DNA of 64,000 nt from contig CM075943.1 of NCBI GenBank assembly GCA_038030265.1, positions 58,131,971-58,195,970 on the forward strand, in the 5' to 3' direction. The notes beneath the pieces were generated by a model. The model was given only the letters and a program-made list of their open reading frames with translations, did not search any database and was not told the origin of the DNA. A program made the position numbers and the translations under genes. The DNA is from Corythucha ciliata (Eukaryota > Arthropoda > Insecta > Hemiptera > Tingidae). This document shows positions 1 to 12,570 of this stretch, in pieces (within the stretch, counting starts at the first letter, position 1; each line of letters starts with the position of its first letter).

Positions 1-889
1 GTAGAAGACCCTCCCTTCATTCACATCGTCAGTGACTGAAGTGAGAGTGCGAGAGTGGAACTGTGGAAGTCTTTCCGAAAGTAATGGGGCCGGGGGGGTT
101 GAAGTAAATGTTTTTAGAAAAGACATTAGGCACTGCCTTCCGAACTGCATTCTTTCCATCTGTGGACTGTATGTACCCCTTGGACAGTGTGGCGCTGTGT
201 CTAGGGAAAACGCCTGCTGCTAGACGATCATGTGATCCAAGCATATCGCACACGAAGTGGACGAATATCACGGCCCCCAGCGCGTTTTGGTGAATAGAGA
301 GGAGGAATTGTTGTAGTTTCCAACGTTACGCGTAGTTTTCTCAATTCGCTAAAATAAATGAGCTTTTAATTTTCGTGTTCACTTGAATTCAAAAGTAGGC
401 TTCAGGGGGTTCACATGTCAGAAAGTCACTTTTGACGTCTGTGATCGAGTCAAATTTACTTTTTTTTTTTAGGCTACAAATCGCAAGTTTCAATAAAGTC
501 GCGAGGGCTAAATTTCCAGTTTTCTCTTGAATAGGCAGCATGAGGACGGGGGGAGGGGTCGAAATTGTCCAACGACAGTTACACTTTCCGGGAATTTTTT
601 ATTGTACGCTTGGCAACCCTATACAGAGACTATAGATCAACAGTTGAACGGTGTGTGCGTCGTTGGCCCTTCAAAAATGGCAACCGCGTGAATCACGCCC
701 ATCAAAAGTTAATCTTACAGTTTTTGTTCGGTGAACCGTATTTTGAACTGAATTCCAAAAGACTGACGAATTTTACGCGCTTCCCTTTTCCCCGCTCACC
801 ACCCTCAAAGGTTCTCTGGGCGCGGACAACCGTATCTCGTGTTTCTTCAAATAAATTCTACGTCATCTACACATGTGCGTGGTTACAAT

Positions 890-936
<47 letters not shown>

Positions 937-3900
937 GAGTTTCTTAGAGGGGTGAACGCCTGGCATGCAAACTATTGAGATTTGAGTCTTGCGTGTCAAC
1001 GGTAACCGTCGTTATACTTATAGGGAGAATAAGCAACCTTTTGGAAGTGCAAGTAGTTGGTTATGGTGGTGGTGGGGTTAAAACCCTCATCACGAATACA
1101 ATGGCTCCTTAGAAATGGGACAACGCCACACAACATTACACCGGCTCATGGTTATAAGTTTTATTTTGCTTCGTTTTAAATGAGAGAGTGAGAGAGACAG
1201 AGAGCGAGAGAAAACTAAAAGTTGGAGAAAGGTTAAAAAAAAAAAACTAGATGTGCCTGGCTTGAATTCCCATTATAAGTTGGGAGAATGGCTCGTTAGG
1301 GCTAGGGAAGCTCGTGCACTTGAAGGGTAGCCTACCGTGTTATCCGCAGTCCAACTGGAAAATTACTTTCTCCTCGCATTGATCCTCCTTTTAGTTCTCC
1401 TGTTTGTCAATGCGCGTTTTTTCCCACCTCCCCAGTCCTCCTGACTTTTTTCCTCAGTCACCCTAGTTTTCATCTAGGGGCTATAGTTACTTCAATTATT
1501 ACTTTTTTTTTATCTCCCATCGATAAAATACGCAGTAGATTAGAAGAGGGGGGCAAGGAAAAAGTGTTACCGTATTCATTAAGTCGAGGAAAAGAACTCA
1601 ATAAAAGTTTTGATTTATATTCAAAGCCCCTTCGAAGCTGTATTTCAAGAGAGATAAGAGGGAGACTTAAAGAGGATGTCGAGAATTGCTATTAAACTTC
1701 CAACATCTGACCCCCTCCCATTCCATCCCTGATATTCCCCTTTTGGAACGTGAAGTAATCCAAATTAAAAATGAAGGCTTGGTTGGTTGGTGGGTTGGCG
1801 AGGGGAGAGGGGGGGAAGAGGCTCGCTTTACAGTTTTGGCGAACAAATTTTGTTAGGGTTAAACTCGTTATGTCGGCATAGTTGTAATTCCCTCAGAACG
1901 GTTTTCCTTCGGCGAGTTATAATGTGGCTTGAACGTGTGTTTAGATGAATTGAAAGATTACAAAGTTATTGTAGGTAGGTAACATGGTACACAAATAAAA
2001 AAGGGTCAATTCCGGAAAAAAAAAAAAGGATAAAAGGTGCGAAATAACTTTGAGTTAAAGACGAGCGACGCTTGTATAACACCTACCCTTCTCCGTATTA
2101 TACACCTCCTCGCCAAAACGTCACACTATAACGCCGCCGCCCTAAAGCCCTTATCCACGGTATATATAAAACCGTGCCAAGATTAAGCACCTGAGGGACC
2201 GCTCAAACCACCGGCAGCCCACCCTTTTTTAAAGGTTTTGAATGGGGCGAGAGAACTGCCCCCTGCCCCTCACCAACGAACCCCCTTCGCTTTATCACGG
2301 TCGTTTTCTTCCTCCGCACATCATTGGTCCCTTTCCCTTTTTTAAAGTGATACAAATACGGGTGAAGGGAAACGAAAATTTATAGGTTTTATCCGGGCAT
2401 TTTATCGCTACACTCCATACTCTTTTTTCATCTTGAAACATTTTTTTTTTTTTATGTTTATTTCATTTAAAAAGAAACAAAACCACAACCAATGTTAGTG
2501 GCTATAACTTGTCAGAAACTGAAGCTAAAAATTGTCCAAAACTTGTCATCCCGCTCCCCCAAATCTCATACTCCGTCATTTTAAACAATGACTTCAAGTA
2601 ATAATAATCAAAGGTGTGAGAGACAACAATAAAAGCTCCCAATAACCCTGCCACATGCACTTGTGGCGTTGTTCCAATCCATTGCAGGTCTCAGAGCAAT
2701 CAATTACCAACTGTGGGAGGGAAATTATTCGACGGTGTTTCGCAAGTTGGTTGGTTGAGACGGGTTTACGGGGGGAGGAGGGGAATGCGAGATATTTCCC
2801 GAGAAGGGAAAGGGATGAATCCCCCAGTGAAAGCTTTGAATGATTTAAAGACAGATGAGGTCGTGTGTAAAGTTATAAAATGGTTCGCGATTGAAAATCA
2901 ATGATTTTAAAATAAGCCAAAGCGAGCCCCCCCCCCCTCCCACACAAAATCCCGTACTACCCCGTGTAAAAAACATGAAAGTAAAATTAATTAGCCTGAA
3001 TCTATAAAGGGCGTTAATTATCAGCGACTTGCTTCTTTCAAAGCGAAGATAAATCACGGAGATTCTAAAAGTGTCCAACACGGTTCAATATAATTTGTTC
3101 AAGTCCCTGCTGGAGACTGGTTGATCGATGACAGCACTTTTCCCAGTACTAACGAGTAATAAGAAAAAATTAATTAAGCGCGTTAAAAAACTGTGAGACT
3201 CAGCGACGGTTATGTCACAATTGAATGCAGCGTTTCAACCCCCCCTTCCACCACAGATCCGCAGAAGAAGCGCGGAGCCACTTCGACGGCGATACACACC
3301 ATTGCGGCAGTAAAAAAAAAAAACGCTACAAACAAGCTTAAGGGGGGTCTTCAGAGACAGAGGATGCTCGCAGTTTTTCAAGATTTGGCACGACTCAAAC
3401 AGAATTATAATTTATAACGAAGTTTCCTGTATCAACAATAAGCTGTCTCCATTTTTCCTGCAGTCTTATCCATTCTCCCCCCCCCTCGCCACCTCACGCC
3501 TGTCCAGTCGTTGAACAAAAAAAGCTCATCTTTTTAAAAAAAAAATGAAGACGTCAGCTTAGCGATTGCCAAGAGGAAAGGTTAGAAGACTCTGAAAGAG
3601 TTCAGTGTACACAGAAGGATTTTAAAAAGTAAATGCTTCCTCCTCTTCACAATTTCCTCATTCTCAACCAACCCCTCTCCACCACCGTAAAGCATCAAAA
3701 GGGACAAAAGGATAAAGCCTCTCTATCCCCCAACCAGCCCCTTTTCCTTTACTTCTCAGCTAAACCCCACCACCCACCCCCACCCCTTAACACCCTTCGC
3801 GACAACCCAAACCCAAAAAGGCGAGATCCAAAAGGAAGACCTTCTTCCTTGCCTGCCCATATTTCACCGGATAGGAATCTCTTGACATATCATTAGTTAG

Positions 3901-4440
3901 TGTCAACCTTTTCTTATTCCTTTCCACCACTACCACCTTTAGTACCTTCTCTATCCTTTTTACCGAGAGATCTCTTTTGCTTTTCATTTTCTTCCCCTCT
4001 CCGCCAGTCCCCCGCCACGGCCGTATTACATCAAAACCGCTCAACCTTCTTACAGCCTCTCGCCTCCTGAGGTTGCAAAGTACGAAGCTTCCCGTTGTAG
4101 CTACCAGAAATAATATTAGATAGATTCTGCCGATATTTTATGACATTAGAACTCAAATGAAAACTTGGCGCTTTGTTTTGTTCTTCCGTGAAGAGGCCCA
4201 CTCTACATTTATGACGTTTGCCAGTTTTGCAGGCCACCAATAAAGTAGGGCAATGTCAGTGCGAGGCCTGCTCGCACCCCCTCCTTCCACTCCTTTCTCC
4301 CCTCCTTTAACCTTCTTTTTCGAGTAGATCTTGTCTCCTTTGTCGAGTTCGCCAAAAGCCCCATTTCGGCGTAACATGAAGACTAGAGGGCACTCCCCCC
4401 CCCCACACCATACTCCATCACCAACGTATAGACGATGCGC
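1..4440. other. Gene-free stretch, no recognisable element
   Basis: No ORF here has a recognisable domain. The longest, 108 codons at 565-891, looks like chance sequence. The stretch has many C-, G- and T-runs and polypyrimidine tracts, as in introns or intergenic DNA. A 42-T run lies at 893-934. I see no terminal repeats or coding remnants of transposons. Confidence 0.6.
893..934. repeat. Poly(T) run of 42
   Basis: This is an uninterrupted run of T. It could be the reverse-strand poly(A) tail of a retroposon, but I see no retroposon body or target-site duplication beside it. Confidence 0.9.
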
Positions 4441-4770
4441 GTGACCACGAATTTTGCGCTTCTCAACAATTTTTGTCGCGAATTAGCGCTTGGTCATACC
4501 AAAATTTTAGCCGCGCATTATAGCGCTTTATCGAAATTGTATCCGCAAAATGGGCGCTTTTTCTCAATTTACCCTCAAATGGGCATTTGTTCTCAATGTC
4601 GGCCGTAAATTAGCACTTTTTCTCAATCCGTGAATGCGCTACTTTTTCTCTATTTCCAACGGTTAATTTATCCGGTAATTGGCGATTTTCTTAATTTCAA
4701 TCGCGACTATCTTAGCCGCGAATTAGAAATTTTTCTCGATTTTATCCTCGAGTGGGCACTTTTTTTCAAT
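4441..4770 (-). repeat. Degenerate ~30-bp minisatellite, family A
   Basis: About ten imperfect copies of a ~30-bp unit are present. On the minus strand the unit reads roughly ATTGAGAAAAAGCGC followed by TAATTCGCGGCTAAA. Words such as CGCGAATTAG, GCGCTTTTTCTCAAT and TTTAGCCGCG recur along the plus strand. The same unit occurs in the other orientation at 26440-27060 and 62650-63335. One copy of this family lies inside a hAT-like element, so this array may be the core of an eroded element. Confidence 0.7.
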
Positions 4771-4947
4771 TTTTGCTATGTGCAAGAACAGACGAAGCGA
4801 TGACCCGACTTCTGCTCCTCCACCACGGGACATGCCACCCAATTGCTTTGTTGTTAAGGCTAAAGTGGACGACAAGTGTGCGAGAGAGAGGGAATATAGC
4901 CGTAGCGATTCTACCTCTCACGGCCGCAAAAATTCGCCGATTTTGTC

Positions 4948-5196
4948 TTTGTAAATTGATTCCTACTCATTGATGCCAACAATTTTAAGGAAATTGGGTC
5001 GCTGATTTTTAAAATGACTCTAGCCCATAAAATTTTAAATTCAAAATTTGAAAAAATAAATTTTTGGAGAAAACTGGATTATGCCACGAAGCAGCGTAAA
5101 ATCTTGAATACGAAATGTATTTTGTTTTTTATTTTGGTCCAGAAACATCGTCCGAAAGAGAAAAATGCGACATCAAAAAGAATAGCCGCCCCAAGG
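4948..5196 (+). repeat. 249-bp dispersed repeat, left member of an inverted pair
   Basis: This segment recurs as its reverse complement at 9588-9836 with only a few differences. It runs from TTTGTAAATTGATTCC to AATAGCCGCCCCAAGG. Both members are 249 bp. They could be the terminal inverted repeats of a ~4.9-kb element or two independent copies of one interspersed repeat. I saw no clear target-site duplication outside them. Confidence 0.8.
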
Positions 5197-6720
5197 GCTT
5201 GTCGACTTCTGACATCGGATTCGAAAATATCACAATTTTGTTGTAGTTCGGAATAACAGTTCCTGGTAGGAGTTATTCATTTTTTTGTGACGATGAAAGC
5301 GTCTCAATCTGGACAAATCCGAGTTTTCTAATTTTGTCATGAAAGTCAACCCGACCTTGTTAGCCCTAAATCACTTCACAGGACTACCCTTTTAAGAATA
5401 CTTCTTATGTTAGATATATATTATGTAACCTCGTTCAAATCATTTATTTGGGTTATTGTGTTACAAGCTCGAATTTAAACCATTTTGCTTCAAAAAATAG
5501 AGCTTTATTTATTCAAAATCGAACATTTTGACTATAGGGTCAAATTAATTGGAAAAAAATAATGCGTCTTTGTAGGCATAATATACTGTTACTATTGAGT
5601 TTTAAGCCGTACCTATACAGACGATTTTTCATTTTTAGGGTTTAGGGTTCTATTTTCTTTTTCTTCTTCCTCTTTTTCTGAGCTTTCACCGTCTTGCTTT
5701 CCCCGGACATGTCCTACTTTGTAGAGCGTCCGGGAAGAGTTCAAAATTGTCCACTTTTTGTCCTACTTCTAAAGGTAACGTCTGGCGTGTCCAACTCCCA
5801 TCTTTTACGTTCATCTTTGAACAAAGTTATGGGGCTTGATCGCAACGTCCGCGATCCCCATTTCGCCCTCACGATTCTCATTAGACCTGCTGAGCCGGGT
5901 CTTCCTCGGTGAGTCGCTGACTCGTTTCCAGGTCAGCTCGAGCGCCGGGGCCAACAATCGTATAGCGTGAAGAAAAAGGCAGCGATTTCACCCACGGAAT
6001 CACTCCTTTACACCGCCATTGCCTCCCAAAAAATGATACATTCACCTATAATCTTGAACAGTCGACCCCCCGAAACCACACAATTTGGCTCACAGACTGA
6101 TTCAAAACCAATCACGCGCGTTTGGCACTTTTAGAAAAAATGGTCGTTATTTTGCCTGCAAAACCTAATTTCAAAGTATTTTTGCTGTTTAAAAACTAAA
6201 TTTTGCGGATTCTTCTCGTTCCAGCTCGTTCAAAAACCAATGTTTCGAGAGTTTTGTTCTTACATGAACCATTTTTAAGGACTTTCGCTCTTTCAAGGCC
6301 CAATTCCGTGACTTTTGCTATTTATAAAATCAGTTTGGCAGTTAATTCGAAAAATTAATTGCCGGAAAACGAACGACAGAAGATCAAATTGTGAAGTATT
6401 CGGCTCGAGGGCCCAACGAAAATGGTCTAATCGTTACGTTAGTACGTTACCAATCTCATTACACGGCAACCGCGGGCGGCGCACAAACAATAAAACCAAA
6501 AACGTCTGCTAATGGTGTTAGCACAATGCTTCCTCGAGTAACGTTATCTTCGTTGAACAGGGCCGGATCTATTAGGTAGTGGAAGGAGGGGTGTAGGAGG
6601 GGTATTTTCTCCAAGGCAGCACTCGCCAGAGGCAGCAATTGATCTCTTATTAAGAAGACAAATCTGCCAAAATTAGCATAGATAATTCGAGAACAAAATT
6701 TTGGCTAATCGTGCACGTCA
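5197..6720. other. No gene seen
   Basis: The sequence is AT-rich with scattered short ORFs of at most 72 codons and no recognisable domain. I see no transposon termini. Confidence 0.55.
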
Positions 6721-6724
6721 AGTG

Positions 6725-7345
6725 TGCACTTTACACTGCTCCCCTGGAGCCCTTCATATTGGGCCGATTTAATTCAAAATGAAATGGGACCATCTATAGT
6801 CTAACCTACGTTTACCATGAAAACTTCGAAAAGATGAGTTGCCTTCTCTAGGAGATATGTACGTTATTGGTGAGAAGTGTACATTGCCCCCCCCCCCCCT
6901 GGAGCCACTCCAATTGGACCAATTTTATTCCAATTTAAATGGGGCTATATTATAGCTCAACCAATGTTCATCATGAATATTTCATCAAGGTCGGTTGCCT
7001 TTCTTAGGAAATACGTGCGTTGGTGGGGAGTCCAACCCCCCTCCTTCTGGAGCCACCCCCTTTGGACCGATTGAATTCAAATTTAAATGGGACCATCTAT
7101 AGCCTAACCTACGTTAATCATGAATATTTCATCAAGCTCAGTTGCCTATTCTAGGAGATATGAGCGTTAGTCAGAAGTGTACACTACGCCCCCCTGGAGC
7201 CACTCCTATTGGACCGATTTAACTCAAATTGAAATGAGATCATCTGTAGCCTAACCTACGTGTATCACGAAGATTTCATCAAAATCGGTTGGCTGTACTT
7301 TAGGAGATATGAGCGTTGGTATAAAGTGTAAAGACACATAGACAG
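6725..7345 (+). repeat. Tandem array, four ~150-bp units
   Basis: Four imperfect units start near 6725, 6877, 7030 and 7178. Each has a C-run, then CTGGAGCCACTCC, GGACCGATTTAATTCAAAT, ACCATCTATAGCCTAACC, TTTCATCAA..TCGGTTG and AGGAGATATGAGCGTTGGT. The last unit runs into AAAGACACATAGACAGATAC. Similar phrases (atttcatcaaaatcggtt, ggagatatgagcgt) occur at the tails of many arthropod LINE and Penelope copies, so this is probably a multiplied transposon 3' region. Confidence 0.75.
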
Positions 7346-9030
7346 ATACGGAACCAAAGTTGTTCAGAAAGCTCTGAAACGCAAATGGCAAGTGGAATTT
7401 TTGAAATCCACCAAATTGAGACCAATGAAATTGAGACCAACAATTTTTTCACCTCGAGAAACGATCACATAGCTTCCCATACCTTCAGTATTCGAGAAAG
7501 CAATTTTTACTCTGGCGAATCTGTGTTGTCTATTTGGCCACGTATGTTTCCCTTTATAACGCTAATGCGTTGCACTCGCTCCCATTGAATTAAATTGATG
7601 ACATGTTTTTTCATTGTTGTTAAAGTCGTTAAAAGCGGGCTAAAAGTGGGTTATAATCCCGCATTCAATCTTGCACGATTGAACCCTAGTTCATGCGAGA
7701 TTGCGAACCCTAGTTAGTAGTTACAACAGATGATTGTTATCATCAGGACTCTCAAAGAGCCGAGGCAGCAAGATCTGCCCAAGATTTCAGCCATTTATGC
7801 CTCCACTCATGGGTCCATTATAGGCGATTTTTGACCCATTGTGTCACACCGGAAAACTTCGTCGACCCTGACGGATCGTAAATCCATTTCGATTTTAGGA
7901 TTTCTCGTTTACTTAAACCACAAGACATGAGTTTCGTCCATTCAAGTAATCTATCTACACCAAAATCACCAAAAAGTAGGCGATTTCTATAGGATATTAT
8001 AGGAGCCGGAAGAGCAAACGTTCAGTTGTGGAATGCAGCAGGTCCTATGATCAAAAAGCACCTAAGGGGGCGTCACTGCGGCGGATATCGTTAGTAACGA
8101 CCGCGGGAAGGGTCATGCAGACATTGAAAACGGTAAAACGCTGCCAAAAACGTCAAAATCACTTGATGGAGCCTTTCAAGGACTCATCAGGTCAAAATTC
8201 GACTCGAATTTTGGACTCCTCGTGCATAGAAACTATCGAGATTTCGTCCATTTATCATTAAATTCGGGTGCCTTATTCAGAATTCACCCAGAAGTCAAGT
8301 TGGTGTTATTAGCGATTCTCAGGACAACATTTTCAAAGTGCTTCGATGTGAGCCGGACACGGCTTAAGAGTCCTTTGGGAAATGCCCAAAACTCAGTCAA
8401 AGTTGGTTAGTTAGTGGTATAGTTTTTTTATATCGCGGAAAGTCATGCCTCCGAGGCAGCGTCCTCTGACTGAGTAACCACAGTTTCCGGACAAAGAAAC
8501 CAAATTTATTCGTGGGATAATTTTCATTTTATCGGCCGAAAAAGTCATTTTCCGTGGCCTAATTTATTATATGAGACAATGTGTGGTGAAAATGTCAGTT
8601 TCCTCTACAGCTATGTCCCCACTTGTGCCCTTTCGTCTTCCTCTTTCAATTCCAATAGCGCATTCTTCACGTTCAACACACCGTGCGGCTATGAGGCATG
8701 CCTCTGACGCACGCGAAAAGGCACAAGTGGAGGCAAAGCTTATCGGTATGTTATGAGTCGCCATTTTTTGGCAGGCAGTTCATTTTCTGGGTCAAATTCA
8801 CTGTTTAATAGATAAGTCAGTTCTTGAGGGGTGAAGATCTCGGTACTTGTACTGTTGTACTCAAACCTGTTTTCAACATTTCCATAGGCCTAGGAACGTT
8901 CATAAATATGGGCCTAATTCCCGGAGAAAACTGTCATTCCTAATACGAAAAAATGTGACGGGAGTCACCGAAAGTTCGCTTGGAAATGACAAAGTTGCAT
9001 TTATTAAGAAAAGCAAGATATGTATGTATG

Positions 9031-9073
<43 letters not shown>
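9031..9073. repeat. Poly(A) run of 43
   Basis: Uninterrupted A-run. Together with the T-run at 9313-9336 it brackets a ~240-bp segment. No duplication was seen outside the pair. Confidence 0.9.
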
Positions 9074-9076
<3 letters not shown>

Positions 9077-9336
9077 TGAAAAATCGTCCCTCGGAAATGA
9101 ACTAGTTTCGAACCATGGTGTATTTCGTCTTTTTGATTGTATATCAGGTCTACTTTAACCCATTTAATTGTTTTGCAGTTATTCTTATTCACTATGAACT
9201 TGGTGTTCACCGCGTACCAACACTGAAATCGGTACGTAAGGTCTCTATAGGAGCAGGCGGAAGGACAATTATTATTATTTCTACGAATTATTTAGGGCGT
9301 CTGCTGGTTTTCTTTTTTTTTTTTTTTTTTTTTTTT

Positions 9337-9411
9337 GTGTTGGACATGGTCCATGAACACCCTCACATTAGCAGCCGAAGAATGTCGACGGAACTTGATA
9401 TTCCACGATGG
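9337..9411 (+). pseudogene. Possible helix-turn-helix fragment of a transposase
   Basis: About 25 codons directly after a T-run encode a segment containing HPHISSRRMSTELDIPRW. This resembles the first helix-turn-helix of Tc1/mariner-type DNA-binding domains, where a N/HPH-S-T/SR--S-ELGIP pattern is common. Nothing downstream continues the domain, so at most it is a relic. The match is short and from memory. Confidence 0.3.
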
Positions 9412-9587
9412 AAACTCAAAATAAATAAAAAAGGAATTTAGTGAGCCTAATATTCATAATTGTACTAACAAAATGAGCGCATGTTGGAAACTAATTCCTG
9501 GATCGTGTGAGTGCAAAGGAAGGAGTTAAGCTGAGAAGGCGTTCGAGTGACCCCTCCCGTACGCACCACCATGACTAACTACCCTGG

Positions 9588-9836
9588 CCTTGGGGCGGCT
9601 ATTCTTTTTGATGTCGCATTTTTCTCTTTCGGACAATGTTTCTGGACCAAAATAAAAAACAAAATACATTTCGTATTCAAGATTTTACGCTGCTTCGTGG
9701 CATAATCAGGTTTTCTCCAAAAATTTATTTTTTCAAATTTTGAATTTAAAATTTAATAGGCTAGAGTCATTTTAAAAATCAGCGACCCAATTTCCTTAAA
9801 ATGTTTGGCATCAATGAGTAGGAATCAATTTACAAA
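9588..9836 (-). repeat. 249-bp dispersed repeat, right member of an inverted pair
   Basis: Reverse complement of 4948-5196. Small differences include TTTGGCATC here against TTGGCATC on the other strand of the left copy, and a few substitutions. The inner borders end at the same CCGCCCCAAGG word in both copies. Confidence 0.8.
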
Positions 9837-9994
9837 ATTTCGCTCCGGCAGCTGGCGGTCGGAAAGAGTGCATTTCATTTTGTATACGGATACCCTAAGC
9901 CGTCCCAGAAGTAGTAATGTTGAGACCATGATTTGTTTCGTTTATGTTTGACCCTCCCTCGTACTGTTTGCTGCCGGGTTTGTTTAAGCTGAAC

Positions 9995-10530
9995 TTAATG
10001 GGAATCAAATGCTATTTCAAAATGGAATCATCATACCGAATATGATGCTTCTAGAATCAACTGGTGATTTTTAGTGATTTTTTTACCATTTCAAGCCCTA
10101 TTTCCCCCCCCCCCACCACCTTGACCGATTTGGCCCAAATGCAATACCGACCGGGGTCTTATGACTACTGATTTTTTTGCCAAAGCGCGTTCCGCTAAAT
10201 TAATTTCTACGAGAGTTATCGTGCTAACAAGACCACACACTTACTTCCACCACGGGGGCACCACCCCCTCCCCCTTGACTTTTTCAAAAAATTAAAATGG
10301 GAATCAAAGGCTAGTCTAACATGGAGTATACGTACCGAATATGATGCTTCTAGAATAAACTGGTGATTTTTAGTGATTTTTTGACGACTTCAAGCCCAAT
10401 TTTCCCCCCCTCCACCTTGACCGATTTGGCCCAAATGCAATACCGACCGGTGTCTTATGACTACTGATTTTTGTGCCAAAGCGCGTTCCGCTAAATTAAT
10501 TTCTACGAGAGTTATCGTGCTAACAAGGAA
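9995..10530 (+). repeat. ~297-bp unit duplicated in tandem
   Basis: Two units with a spacing of about 297 bp share ACCGAATATGATGCTTCTAGAAT, GTGATTTTTAGTGATTTTT, a C-run, TTGACCGATTTGGCCCAAATG, GCAATACCGACCGG and the ending GAGAGTTATCGTGCTAACAAG. The second copy is followed by a short (TA)n at about 10542-10561. The style is like that of the array at 6725-7345, and it is probably also a transposon tail. Confidence 0.75.
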
Positions 10531-10799
10531 ACGGCCATAAAGATATATATATATATATATATGAATTCCGGAGACCACTGAATTCGTGTTCTAGAGGTTC
10601 TGAAACGTGAAAAAAACATGACATGACCCATGTTTGCCACCATCACGACGAGACCAATAGTGCATTTTTCAGAATGAAATGCACTAAAAAAACAAAATTG
10701 GTCAATTTTTGCGGACGTGAGAAGTAGAATCGTTTGGCGAGCGCAGTGGCGCGATCTCTTGACACAGAAACTCACTAGAGACCTATGGACTTTAGCCTT

Positions 10800-10950
10800 A
10801 ATCAGTGGGCCCGCACACGGCCATACTGTTGTACTGTTTGTATATTATGTACTTTAGTGTACGGGTGTAATTTTGCCGTGAAACACGCCTGGATTGTGGG
10901 CGAAACGTCGGTGTTTTATTGAAATAAAGACGGGATAATTTCTACATGAA
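10800..10950 (+). mobile_element. Possible Penelope-like remnant
   Basis: The stretch ends in GTGGGCGAAACGTCGGTG and then TTTTATTGAAATAAAGAC. A GGGCGAAACGTCGG motif followed by a short A/T-rich tail is common at ends of Penelope-like elements, where CGAAAC belongs to a hammerhead ribozyme core. The partner motif CTGANGA is not intact here (CTGGATTG), and no RT/GIY-YIG coding is visible. Confidence 0.35.
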
Positions 10951-11139
10951 ATCTTTTCGAGGCTCGATGGACTCATCTCACATTTTCGAGCAGCAATAAA
11001 TGGCCTGCCAACAAATCTCAACGTTCCTTTTTATCGTAAAAAGGAGAAACTTGGCCTTCTCTGGGTTTCTAGCCAATTCCCTCCGTGAACACCACTCCAC
11101 CAGTGCTTGAGCTGCCTGGTCGTCAGGCCACACAAAGTT

Positions 11140-11815
11140 CCCAAATCCTTACCTAAAACTGGTTTGACAGCCTTTTCACTGCCTAAAAATAGTTAAAACT
11201 AGCTATTTACACAATAAATACGGCTGAAGTAACTGAACTCACGCCCAAAAAAACAAAACTGTCGATTCGCGTTTTGAAAATGGCTAAAACTGGACTTCAC
11301 GCGCCCTAAAAATTGGTGGCGAATGGGGAACTTCTGAAAAGTGCCTAAAAAGATCATGTCTACCGCCCGAAAGTAGCTAAATCGACCATTCGTGCGCTAA
11401 AATTGATCAGACTGGCCATTCTTGAGCCAAATATGACCATAATGCGCGTTTTTGGCTTGACAGACTAATCAAGCCCTGAAAACGGCCAAAATGACTTCAC
11501 GTGTCCTGGAAATGCCTAAAAAGATGATTCCTTCCCTGAAAATGGCAAAATCGACAATTGCGTACCAGGAATGGTCAAACTTCATGGCCTTGGCTTGATG
11601 GACTGAGTATTTGTGCCCTGAAAATGGCAAAATAGACCATTCGGAGCGCCGAAAACGGCCAACCCGGCTGTTCTCGCCTTGACATGGGACGTACTCTTTG
11701 CTCCTATAACTGGAAAGACTGACTTTATGCGCCCTAAAAATGGCAATTATAGCTATTCCAGCCTTGAAATCGTCAAATTTTACTCTATGTGCCAAGTAAA
11801 ATATCAATTTTGAAG
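11140..11815 (+). repeat. Degenerate ~30-bp minisatellite, family C
   Basis: Imperfect repeats built around CCTAAAAATGGC, TAAAACTGAC and CATTCGCGCC are visible. Examples are the repeats near 11250-11300, 11380-11410 and 11490-11640. The unit length is about 30 bp but drifts. It resembles families A and B in size and in its alternation of a GGCTAAAA-like word with a CGC-containing word. Confidence 0.6.
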
Positions 11816-12270
11816 TAAAATATTCAGTTTTGAGGTAAAGTGATATTTTTGGGGTGGAACCGCAAGTTTCAGGGTAAAATCTTCAGTTTAGGAACGTTTT
11901 TGGGATAAAATCGTAAGTTTTGGAATTAAAACAGTCAGTTTTGGGGTAAAATTGCCAGTTTTGTATTAACGTCATCAGTTATGGGGCAACACGTCAGCTT
12001 TTGCGTGAAATCGTCTGTTTTGGTATAAAATCGTCACATTTGCGATGAATTTGTCATTTTTTGTTGTGAAATCACCTGTTTTCAAGGCAGAATAGTCTAA
12101 AATCACCCGTTTTGAGGAAAACTTGAGTTAAAGTGTGGCATTGTCAGTTTTGGAGTAAATTATCTAATTTTGAGGGGAAATTGTCGTTTCGGGTGTAAAA
12201 CATTCATTTTTAAATGGAACAGTAAAATTTAGTTTTAGGTTAAAATCGCCAGTTTTGTGGTAGCATCTTC
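11816..12270 (+). repeat. Degenerate ~21-bp minisatellite, family D
   Basis: Repeats of roughly TCAGTTTTGGGGTAAAATCG continue for more than 400 bp with point changes and indels. They directly follow family C. A T-rich (TTTTG)n tract (about 12318-12350) and a G-run lie just beyond. Confidence 0.65.
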
Positions 12271-12319
12271 ATTTTGAGGGGGGGGGGGGCACGTCAGACA
12301 TTGCCAGGAATTGTCGTTT

Positions 12320-12350
<31 letters not shown>

Positions 12351-12439
12351 ACTAAAATCGCCAATTGAAGGATATAATCGGCAGTTTTTAGTACTGAGTG
12401 GTCTGTTAATTGTACGTAATTAAGATCATTTTTTTGATC

Positions 12440-12510
12440 CGTTTTGGGTTAAACCCGCCATTTTTAGGGCGTGCCCAGGAATTTTTCTTGGGGGGGGTTT
12501 TCAAATTACA
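12440..12510. mobile_element. Possible hAT-type end
   Basis: TAGGGCGTGCCCAGGAATT followed by TTTCTTGG and a G-run resembles the outer end of hAT-like MITEs that begin CAGGGGCGTRCCCAGG. The opposite end was not found, so this is only a possible relic bordering the minisatellites. Confidence 0.35.
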
Positions 12511-12570
12511 TAAAGGGCACGGTCCTTTATAGTCAACTCTGCGCCAATAGTCAATTCATCTTTTAAGGCG

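Larger units (their letters stand above)
7346..9587. other. No confident gene; homopolymers
   Basis: No coding region is recognised. Overlapping sense and antisense ORFs at 8567-8764 look like one open stretch read both ways. A 43-A run lies at 9031-9073 and a 24-T run at 9313-9336, enclosing about 240 bp. A short helix-turn-helix-like fragment follows and is listed separately. Confidence 0.5.

Noticed and set aside
565..891. 108-codon plus-strand ORF
   Set aside because: No domain, no splice context, and a composition like the flanks. Read-through of this length is expected by chance in 64 kb.
3193..3417. Lys-rich 74-codon ORF
   Set aside because: It depends on an A-run, has no homology I recognise and no splice signals.
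8567..8764. Overlapping ORFs on both strands with Cys- and Arg-rich products
   Set aside because: I could not place either product in a family, and the two mirror each other.
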